A stretch of DNA of 9,066 bases from Actinomycetes bacterium. GTDB lineage: Bacteria > Actinomycetota > Actinomycetes > Propionibacteriales > Propionibacteriaceae. Location of the stretch: the NCBI GenBank assembly GCA_023442485.1, contig JAEZZG010000065.1, positions 1 through 9,066 on the forward strand, written 5' to 3'. A model generated the notes under the pieces. It searched no databases. It was not told the DNA's origin and saw only the letters and a list, made by a program, of their open reading frames with translations. Position numbers and translations under genes: made by a program. This document shows, in pieces, positions 1 to 5,719 of the stretch; position 1 is the stretch's first letter; each line of letters starts with the position of its first letter.

Positions 1-350
<350 letters not shown>

Positions 351-375
351 CAAAGGTGCTACGCGTCCACTGTGT

Positions 376-400
376 GGTTCCCGAGATACGGTCGGGAACC
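376..400 (+). other. hairpin in the 23S-5S spacer
   Basis: A perfect 9-bp stem, GGTTCCCGA (376-384) with TCGGGAACC (392-400), encloses a 7-nt loop. No T-run follows and 5S starts ~40 nt later, so it is unlikely to be a terminator. In rRNA operons such spacer stems commonly act in pre-rRNA folding or RNase III-type processing, and that role is inferred here. The ~90-nt spacer (351-440) contains no tRNA. Confidence 0.6.
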
Positions 401-402
401 TT

Positions 403-420
403 GAGACTCGCAAGAGTTTC
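403..420 (+). other. GNRA-tetraloop hairpin in the 23S-5S spacer
   Basis: GAGACTC (403-409) pairs with GAGTTTC (414-420) as seven pairs including one G-U, closed by a GCAA tetraloop. GNRA loops are stable RNA folds, so this is probably a real structural element of the precursor just upstream of 5S. Function is inferred. Confidence 0.5.
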
Positions 421-440
421 GGTCCGATACATCTCCATAG

Positions 441-560
441 TGTTTCGGTGACCATAGCGAAAGGGAAACACCCAGCTCCATTCCGAACCTGGAAGTTAAG
501 CCTTTCTACGCCGATGGTACTGCGAGGGGGACCTCGTGGGAGACTAGGTCGTCGCCGGAC
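441..560 (+). rRNA. rrf: 5S ribosomal RNA
   Basis: This is a complete 5S rRNA of about 118-120 nt, typical of Actinobacteria. It contains the highly conserved CCATTCCGAACCTGGAAGTTAAG core (479-501) and the late GATGGTACTGCGAGGGGGAC segment. The terminal helix is visible: TTCGGTGAC (444-452) pairs with GTCGCCGGA (551-559) with two G-U pairs. It is the last gene of the rRNA operon (23S, spacer, 5S) and is followed at once by a strong terminator. End positions are accurate to a few bases. Confidence 0.96.
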
Positions 561-564
561 TTAC

Positions 565-603
565 ATATATAACCCTGGGCTTGTCCCGGGGTTATATGTT
601 TTT
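565..603 (+). terminator. intrinsic terminator of the rRNA operon
   Basis: The arms ATATAACCCTGGG (567-579) and CCCGGGGTTATAT (585-597) form a 13-bp stem with one G-T pair and a 5-nt loop. Two further pairs (one G-U) can be added at the base. A run of five T (599-603) follows directly. It begins five bases after 5S, as expected for an rRNA operon end. An AT-rich stem base with a GC-rich tip is a good rho-independent shape. Confidence 0.92.
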
Positions 604-738
604 AATCGCATTTGTCTCGGCGTTAGAATTGATTTCCCGATTACCTCAAATGTCCGGATTCATAGATTTGTTGCATTAGTCGTGATCTGCTGGGGTGTGA
701 GCTGTGCCAGGCGCGGTGTGTGTGACAAGATAGAGTCT

Positions 739-2100
739 ATGTCTGAATCACACGAGAATAGTGGGGCGGATTGCGGTCGTCGCCCATCGGGCCCGTCACG
801 CAATCAGCGCAACTTCCGGGCAGGTGGCAAAGCACGCAGATCAGGAGCTTTCGGTGATGCGAAGCCAGCGCAGCGGCAGTACTCAGGAGGAAACGTCCGT
901 TCTCGACGTCAGGACTCGGATCGCGCCCGCAACGATTCAGATCAGTCGTCATCAGCAGCTTCAAAGAGCGCTCGACAACAGCGCACACCCCAAGGCTTCG
1001 CGGGTGAGCGGGAACAAGGCCGTGACCCTCGCCCGATCTCCGAACAACCCCGTCACTCGCGGACGGGGTCGTCGTCTCGATCAAACCCTAAGACACGCAA
1101 GACCTTCGGGTCGCAAAAGATGGGCGACCTTAGCTCACGCCGGCCGCGCAGGCCACATTCAGAACCGAAGCTGTTGAATCCCGGGTTGGAAAAGCCAGTG
1201 GACGAGCCGGATGCTCCGACTCAGTTCGATCAGGCGTCTTTCACCAAGCCGCTGAAGGCGGAACTTCGGTCCTTGCCGCGTGAGTTGGCTAATCAAGTCT
1301 TCGGCCACATCTGGGCGATTGGTGAATATTTCGATTCAGACCCTGAACTAGCCCACCGCCACGGCAAGGCCGCCAGACGCAAGGCAGGCCGACTGCCCCT
1401 GGTCAGAGAGGCCGCCGCTGAGGCTGCCTATAACGCGGGCGACTACGCAGATGCGCTCACCGAGTATCGAGCCGTGCATCGGATGACCGGAAACCCGAAT
1501 TTCCTCGTCGTTCTCGCCGACTGCGAACGCGGAACTGGACGGCCAGAGGCAGCCCTGCGCACCTTGGCCAAGATCGACGATGCCGCCATCTTCCCTGAGC
1601 AGAGGGTCGAGAAGATCCTGGTAGAAGCTGGTGCCAGAACGGATCTGTCACAGTTCGCCGAGGCGGCACGCGTCCTGAAAACTGCGATTAGCAACGTCAA
1701 GGATGTCCCAGATGAAGCCAAGGCACGCCTGCGCTATGCCTACGCCGAGATGCTCTATCAGGCCGGTCACGTCGAAGACGCCGAGAAGTGGTTCCTAGTC
1801 GCCGATCGTCTTGATAAGTCCCACTCACTTGGAGCCGACGCGCGCGTCGCTGAGATTCGAGGGGTGGAGCTAGAATCGGAGCCAGACGATGACTTCAAGT
1901 ACGAATTCATTGATGTCGACCCTGAAGCTCTCGCCGCTGAGCCTAGTCAGCGTCTAGATCATCAGGAACACCGTGGAGATCAGGGCGGTGAGGGCAGTTC
2001 AGAGATGGCCGAAGATACCGAGACCCCTGGCGTCGGCGACGATGAAGCTGCCGAGGAGGATGTAACCGGAGACTCGGGCCACGGCGTCCAGGCTGATTAG
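739..2100 (+). CDS. TPR protein with basic N-terminal and acidic C-terminal disordered arms
   Basis: A 453-residue protein of a widespread actinobacterial family; function unknown to me. Residues 1-165 are low complexity, rich in Arg, Ser, Gln and Gly, and strongly basic. Residues ~175-375 are helical: the entry motif ELRSLPRELANQVFGH, then AAYNAGDYADALTEY (from ~229), LVVLADCERGTGRPEAALRTL and AYAEMLYQAGHVEDAEKWF, which read as degenerate tetratricopeptide repeats suited to protein binding. Residues ~375-453 are very acidic (for example ESEPDDDF). No signal peptide or membrane segment is seen, so it is probably cytoplasmic. The position upstream of the HAD phosphatase and tlyA matches Mycobacterium Rv1691. 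ATG 739 is the first Met after the rRNA terminator, but no good ribosome site precedes it; GTG 718 in the same frame is an alternative. The 604-738 leader shows no convincing promoter. The frame stays open past the TAG stop into the next gene. Confidence 0.85.
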   Translation: MSESHENSGADCGRRPSGPSRNQRNFRAGGKARRSGAFGDAKPAQRQYSGGNVRSRRQDSDRARNDSDQSSSAASKSARQQRTPQGFAGEREQGRDPRPISEQPRHSRTGSSSRSNPKTRKTFGSQKMGDLSSRRPRRPHSEPKLLNPGLEKPVDEPDAPTQFDQASFTKPLKAELRSLPRELANQVFGHIWAIGEYFDSDPELAHRHGKAARRKAGRLPLVREAAAEAAYNAGDYADALTEYRAVHRMTGNPNFLVVLADCERGTGRPEAALRTLAKIDDAAIFPEQRVEKILVEAGARTDLSQFAEAARVLKTAISNVKDVPDEAKARLRYAYAEMLYQAGHVEDAEKWFLVADRLDKSHSLGADARVAEIRGVELESEPDDDFKYEFIDVDPEALAAEPSQRLDHQEHRGDQGGEGSSEMAEDTETPGVGDDEAAEEDVTGDSGHGVQAD

Positions 2101-2253
2101 GGTGCTGACGGCGATGAAGACCCGCCACAGTTACCGTCTCTGGCAGGACCGGAGTGGGTTAACATTCAGTCAGCTTCGAGCCGATGGTTGTGGTGCGGAG
2201 ATTTCGTCGGTGGGAGATTCCGTCGGCAAGACAGTAGCGGAAGGGCAAGATTG

Positions 2254-3246
2254 ATGACGTTGGTAATGGATCGCTACGATGCGGCCTTGTTTGACCTTGA
2301 CGGGGTGGTCTACCTCGGGCCGGTTGCAGTCGAAGGTGCCGTTGAGGGGTTCGCCGATCTGCGCAAATACGGGGCCGACATTGCCTTCGTCACCAACAAT
2401 GCTGCCCGCCCGCCGCAAACCGTCGTCGATCAGCTTGTTGGTTTCGGCATCGAGGCTAAGCCCGAAGACGTCGTCACCTCAGCCCAAGCATGTGCCCGTA
2501 TGGTCGCTGAAGAACTCCAGCCACAAGCCAAGATTCTCATCGCCGGAACCCAGGCCCTAGCTAATGAGATCGCGTCCAAAGGATTCACCATCGTCACCTC
2601 TGCCGACGATAACCCCGACGCCGTCGTCCAAGGGTATAACCCGGACATGCCGTGGTCTGTTTTCGACGAGGCGGCGATCGCGATTCAACAAGGTGCCGTC
2701 TGGTACATCACCAACACTGACTCCACCCGCCCAACAGCTCGCGGCCTCATCCCCGGTATGGGGACACAAGTGAATGTGGTCAGGGTCCCGACCAAGGCCG
2801 AACCCCACAGCATCGCCGGCAAGCCCTATGCGCCGCTACTGAACGAAACCGTCTTGCGTCTGGGATGTCAGGCCCCCATTTTTGTCGGAGACCGCATCGA
2901 CACAGACATCATGGGTGCCGTCGCTGTCGGCATGGATTCGCTATTCGTCTTCACCGGCGTCCACGGATGTCACGATCTCCTCGAGGCAGACGAAACCGGG
3001 CGCCCTACCCACATCGGTTGGAACCTCCAAGCGCTACTCGAACCAGAGCGAATCTGCCACGTCGCATCCCGAGAAGCCATCTGCAACGGGCAACGGGCAT
3101 TCGTCGACAACGGCGTGATCCGCTTCGACGTCTTGCCAGATGAGCGTAACCGGCAGCTCGATTTGCTCTGGGCTATCCTGCAGCTCGCTTGGGCAGACCC
3201 CAGCCTCGACGGATCGGTTGTTTCTCAACTAACCCAACTCCATTAA
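2254..3246 (+). CDS. HAD-superfamily class IIA phosphatase (glycerol-3-phosphate / sugar-phosphate phosphatase-like)
   Basis: A 330-residue cytoplasmic phosphohydrolase of the HAD IIA (NagD/PGP) family. All four catalytic motifs are present: motif I FDLDGVVY with nucleophile D14 and acid/base D16; motif II FVTNNAA with T47; K190 in AGKPYAP; motif IV VGDRIDTD with metal-binding D213 and D216. The cap domain lies between motifs II and III. About 95 residues follow motif IV, longer than a minimal NagD. The M. tuberculosis neighbour-equivalent Rv1692, reported as a glycerol-3-phosphate phosphatase in glycerophospholipid head-group recycling, also has a C-terminal extension, so that is the best functional guess; the substrate is not readable from sequence. 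ATG 2254 is chosen because GGAAGGG (2239-2245) sits 8 nt upstream and the DxD motif falls at the usual distance; ATG 2266 is a weaker choice. The 153 bp before it hold a weak -35-like TTAACA (2159-2164) without a good -10. Confidence 0.9.
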   Translation: MTLVMDRYDAALFDLDGVVYLGPVAVEGAVEGFADLRKYGADIAFVTNNAARPPQTVVDQLVGFGIEAKPEDVVTSAQACARMVAEELQPQAKILIAGTQALANEIASKGFTIVTSADDNPDAVVQGYNPDMPWSVFDEAAIAIQQGAVWYITNTDSTRPTARGLIPGMGTQVNVVRVPTKAEPHSIAGKPYAPLLNETVLRLGCQAPIFVGDRIDTDIMGAVAVGMDSLFVFTGVHGCHDLLEADETGRPTHIGWNLQALLEPERICHVASREAICNGQRAFVDNGVIRFDVLPDERNRQLDLLWAILQLAWADPSLDGSVVSQLTQLH

Positions 3247-3292
3247 CCTCTAGGCCTCAGATCCTAACTCCCTAAGGCCCGGATCCACCCCT

Positions 3293-3311
3293 TACGGCAA
3301 GGTCTGCCGTA
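3293..3311. promoter_or_regulatory. perfect inverted repeat upstream of bioY (possible operator or hairpin)
   Basis: TACGGCA (3293-3299) and TGCCGTA (3305-3311) are exact reverse complements around the 5-nt spacer AGGTC, centred 38 bp before the bioY start codon. No T-run follows, so terminator function for the upstream gene is doubtful. The site could be a repressor operator controlling biotin uptake. It does not resemble the BirA site (TTGTAAAC with a long spacer) as I know it. Either role is inferred from position and symmetry only. Confidence 0.4.
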
Positions 3312-3330
3312 TTGACCGTTCGACTATATT

Positions 3331-3335
3331 GGAGA
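3331..3335 (+). promoter_or_regulatory. ribosome binding site of bioY
   Basis: GGAGA lies 4 nt before ATG 3340 and fixes that start against the later in-frame Met codons at residues 10 and 11. The preceding TATATT (3325-3330) resembles a -10 box but is too close to the start for a normal leader. Confidence 0.6.
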
Positions 3336-3339
3336 CTTT

Positions 3340-3942
3340 ATGAATAACCAGAAGAATGCCTCCACAATGATGGATATTGCCCTCATTGCGATCTTCGCTG
3401 CCTTGATCACGGCTTTCTCTCTCTTGCCAGCGATCAACCTCTCGATCTCTCCGGTCCCGATCACCCTGCAGACCTTCGCGATCTGCCTTGCCGGTATGGT
3501 GCTCGGTCCCTACCGCGGTGCCTTAGCCGTGCTGCTCTACCTCTTCGTCGGTTTCGCCGGGCTTCCGGTCTTTGCCGGCTGGAAGAGTGGCATCGCCGTG
3601 CTATCTGGGCCGTCTGCGGGCTACCTGATTTCCTTCCCGCTGGTTGCCCTGGTAGTCGGCCTGCTTAGCCACTGGTCTCTGCGTCGCGGGCTAGCTACCG
3701 CAGTCGCCACCTTCGTGGTCGCAGGCATCATCGGGTCCTTGCTGGTCTGCCACCCGCTCGGCATCATCGGCATGAAAGTCAACCTGGGGCTATCCTGGGC
3801 GGCCGCCGTCAAGGTCGACCTGCCCTTCATCATCGGTGACCTTCTCAAAGCGGTGCTGGCTGCCGTCGTCGCAGTCCCCGTCCACAAGGTGTTCCCTGCG
3901 CTGGCCGTGAATCGCTCTAGGTACTCAGTAGCCAACGCATGA
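3340..3942 (+). CDS. bioY: BioY biotin-binding S component of an ECF transporter
   Basis: A 200-residue integral membrane protein that captures biotin. The family landmarks are in order: the PVPITLQTF motif (about residues 38-46) followed by LAGMVLGPYRGA, the GFAGLPVFAG loop, GPSAGYL, and near the C-terminus LPFIIGDLLKA. In that last motif D167 and K170 correspond to the DxxK pair that contacts biotin in characterised BioY proteins. Six hydrophobic segments can be traced (about 12-30, 36-54, 57-77, 88-110, 116-146, 160-186), as expected. The length is normal. The stop overlaps the next gene as ATGA, and an ATPase and a T component follow directly, so this is the dedicated BioYMN type of transporter and not one relying on a shared ECF module. 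It is likely the first gene of a biotin-responsive operon, given the 93-bp gap with an inverted repeat before it. Confidence 0.95.
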   Translation: MNNQKNASTMMDIALIAIFAALITAFSLLPAINLSISPVPITLQTFAICLAGMVLGPYRGALAVLLYLFVGFAGLPVFAGWKSGIAVLSGPSAGYLISFPLVALVVGLLSHWSLRRGLATAVATFVVAGIIGSLLVCHPLGIIGMKVNLGLSWAAAVKVDLPFIIGDLLKAVLAAVVAVPVHKVFPALAVNRSRYSVANA

Positions 3943-4649
3943 TCGAGTTTTCCTCGGTTCGGGTTGACGTCCCGGTTTGGACACAGTCAGGCACCAGAGA
4001 CTCCTTATGTCTACTCCGCGACGTCAACCTCACCCTGGACGATCAGCGGGTTGCGGTCATTGGCGCGAACGGGTCCGGGAAGTCAACCCTGCTGCGGCTG
4101 ATCAATGGATTGATCCGTCCGTCGTCAGGAACCGTAACGGTCAACGGGTTATCGACTAGCACAGACATCAAGAAGGTTCGGCGAAGGGTCGGATTTGTCT
4201 TCACCGATCCGCTATCCCAACTGATCCAACCAACCCCGATCGAAGACATTGAGCTGAGCTTACGTCGGCGAATTCGCGACCGCGATGACAGGCGCGAGGC
4301 CGCCCTCGCCTTACTAGACCGCTATCAGCTTGGTCACCTGGCGCACCGATCCATCTATGACTTGTCCGGCGGGGAACGCCAACTCGTTTCTCTCGCCACT
4401 GTCTTAGCCGTCGAACCCAGCGTCATCGTCGCGGATGAACCCACCACCTTGCTTGATCTGCGAAACAGGGCCCAGGTGTGTCGGGCGCTGCTCGATCTCG
4501 ATACTCAACTCATCGTCGCCACCCACGACCTTGACTTCGTCAGCAGTTTCGACCGGGCCCTCGTGGTTGACGGCGGGGCAGTGGTGTGTGACTCCACGCC
4601 TGATCGCGCCATTGACTTCTATCGGAGATTGATCGATGTCGAGATATGA
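3939..4649 (+). CDS. bioM: BioM, ATPase of the ECF biotin transporter
   Basis: A 236-residue cytoplasmic ABC ATPase that powers biotin import together with the BioN T component. Walker A is GANGSGKST (42-50, K48), the signature is LSGGERQ (142-148), Walker B ends in ADEP (165-168, catalytic E167), the D-loop region reads TTLLDL, and the switch histidine is H196 in ATHD. At the Q-loop position the text is FVFTDPLSQL, with T89 where most CbiO/EcfA proteins have Gln. A single ATPase implies a homodimer in the complex, unlike the EcfA-EcfA' pair of shared modules. The ATG overlaps the bioY stop (ATGA) and no clear ribosome site precedes it, pointing to translational coupling. The gene order Y-M-N marks this as biotin-specific and not a cobalt or nickel system. 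Confidence 0.93.
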   Translation: MIEFSSVRVDVPVWTQSGTRDSLCLLRDVNLTLDDQRVAVIGANGSGKSTLLRLINGLIRPSSGTVTVNGLSTSTDIKKVRRRVGFVFTDPLSQLIQPTPIEDIELSLRRRIRDRDDRREAALALLDRYQLGHLAHRSIYDLSGGERQLVSLATVLAVEPSVIVADEPTTLLDLRNRAQVCRALLDLDTQLIVATHDLDFVSSFDRALVVDGGAVVCDSTPDRAIDFYRRLIDVEI

Positions 4650-5286
4650 CGGCGTATTCGGGCGCTACTACGTCACCGGATCGTGGGTGCATCGACTCCC
4701 CGTCGCAGTCAAATATCTATTGATGTTTGGGCTCACCATCCCCGTCATGATCTGGAGAAATCCCATCGCGAGTGCCGTGTTTCTCGGCTTATCGATGGGC
4801 CTTCTCCTCGCCAGCCAGATCTCACCGAGGCTGACTTTGGCCGTCCACTGGATTTATGTTGTCATGATCACCGGCGTGATCGTCTATCAACTGGTCATCG
4901 GGGAGCCGTCCCTGGCTTTCATTCTCCCGGCTAACATCACCGGAGCGCTCTACCTGTCGAGAATGTTGACCATGACGACACCTGCCAGTGTGCTGATTGA
5001 CGCCTTGGTCAAGGCAACCCGCCCTCTTGATCGAATCGGATTCAACTCGCAAAAATTTGGCCTTGCGGTTGCGATCATGGTGCGTTCAGTCCCTTATTTG
5101 ATGAGTACCGTTGACGGGATTCGCCAGGCAGCGAGGGCGCGTGGCCAGGAAAGACATGTGGTCGGTGTGATCACTCCGGCAGTGATCTGTGCGGTCGCCT
5201 ATGCCCGGCGCACGGGTGAGGCCCTCGAAGCAAGAGGGTTAGGATATGAGGACGACGCTGAAGGAAGGGGCGAAGACGATGGGTGA
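4636..5286 (+). CDS. bioN: BioN, transmembrane coupling (T) component of the ECF biotin transporter
   Basis: A 216-residue EcfT-family membrane protein that links BioY to the BioM ATPase. Hydrophobic segments cover about 26-40, 44-58, 68-86, 90-108 and the region near 180. The segment TTPASVLIDALVKATRPL (about 115-132) is typical of BioN. Both coupling-helix Ala-Arg-Gly motifs that dock into the ATPase are present: A168-R169-G170 in ARARGQ and A199-R200-G201 in EALEARGLG. The tail beyond them is short and acidic. Its start lies 14 nt inside bioM, with GGAGA (4624-4628) 7 nt upstream. Its stop (TGA 5284-5286) is overlapped by the following small gene, extending the coupled operon. Confidence 0.92.
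   Translation: MSRYDGVFGRYYVTGSWVHRLPVAVKYLLMFGLTIPVMIWRNPIASAVFLGLSMGLLLASQISPRLTLAVHWIYVVMITGVIVYQLVIGEPSLAFILPANITGALYLSRMLTMTTPASVLIDALVKATRPLDRIGFNSQKFGLAVAIMVRSVPYLMSTVDGIRQAARARGQERHVVGVITPAVICAVAYARRTGEALEARGLGYEDDAEGRGEDDG
5263..5270 (+). promoter_or_regulatory. ribosome binding site deciding the start of the small gene
   Basis: GGAAGGGG inside the bioN tail lies 8 nt before ATG 5279. This favours 5279 over the earlier in-frame ATG 5246, which has no comparable site and would add only 11 residues overlapping bioN. Confidence 0.6.
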
Positions 5287-5719
5287 GGAATCTGCGGTGG
5301 TAGGTGATGATTCCTTGGTCTTGGGTGAGGAATCTGACACGAGTCAACCCATCCACACCGGGCACCGGCTAGTAGACGATGCCTTGTCGTGCTGCTGCAA
5401 CCTTGACCAGATGGACTTGGAGGGGCGCATCATCGCGATGACCGCCGCCTCAGACCAGCTCAGTGCAGTGCTGACGACGTCACCCCTTCAGCAGGCACCC
5501 ATCCCAGGGATTGTGCGAAGAACAGATAACCGCGATACCTCCGGGGCGGTCCCGGCTTCGGGAAGCGAAACGAAACCGTCCGCCGTTCCACCGACACCGT
5601 CCGGCGCTACACCAACACCGGTCACTCCGAAACCCACACCTGCCATGATGGCCTCAGGTAAGCCACATCAAGGCCAACAGCATCCATTCGCTGGTTCCTC
5701 CCACCAATCTACGCGATGA
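5279..5719 (+). CDS. small actinobacterial protein preceding tlyA (Rv1693-like core) with low-complexity ends
   Basis: A 146-residue protein of unknown function. The central stretch, about residues 26-66 (GHRLVDDAL ... LEGRIIAMTAASDQLSAVL), reads like the short helical protein commonly found just before tlyA in Actinobacteria (pattern: VD-x-AL, then a helix ending in LQ/LxxAL); that link comes from remembered family pattern and position, not a search. Residues 2-22 are three near-identical 7-residue units, and residues ~75-146 are Pro/Thr/Ser-rich and probably disordered. Three consecutive cysteines (C38-C40) interrupt the core. No signal peptide or membrane span is seen. It overlaps bioN by 8 nt and tlyA by 4 nt (ATGA), so it is coupled to both. 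If the core assignment is right it is much longer than the ~60-residue relatives. Confidence 0.72.
   Translation: MGEESAVVGDDSLVLGEESDTSQPIHTGHRLVDDALSCCCNLDQMDLEGRIIAMTAASDQLSAVLTTSPLQQAPIPGIVRRTDNRDTSGAVPASGSETKPSAVPPTPSGATPTPVTPKPTPAMMASGKPHQGQQHPFAGSSHQSTR
5282..5344 (+). repeat. 21-bp tandem repeat, three copies, in frame
   Basis: Units 5282-5302, 5303-5323 and 5324-5344 encode GEESAVV, GDDSLVL and GEESDTS. Units one and three share an exact 14-bp core GGGTGAGGAATCTG (5281-5294 and 5323-5336), 42 bp apart; unit two is more diverged. The array begins directly after the start codon and spans the bioN stop codon. Copy-number change would keep the reading frame. Confidence 0.75.

Noticed and set aside
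737..1177. Overlapping frames on both strands across the disordered N-terminus of the TPR gene (761-1177 plus, 737-1084 minus)
   Set aside because: The 739 frame is continuous with the recognised TPR core; the alternatives lack recognisable domains and ribosome sites. The low-complexity base composition explains the open frames.
2133..2156. Weak stem (CTCTGG with CCGGAG, one G-T pair) after the TPR gene as a terminator
   Set aside because: Only six pairs with one wobble and no T-run after it.
2159..2188. Promoter before the HAD gene (TTAACA as -35)
   Set aside because: A good -35 match, but no convincing -10 at 16-18 bp; too weak to list as a feature.
3293..3318. Terminator of the HAD gene
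   Set aside because: The inverted repeat is clean but is followed by ATTGACC and not a T-run; operator or attenuator is as likely.
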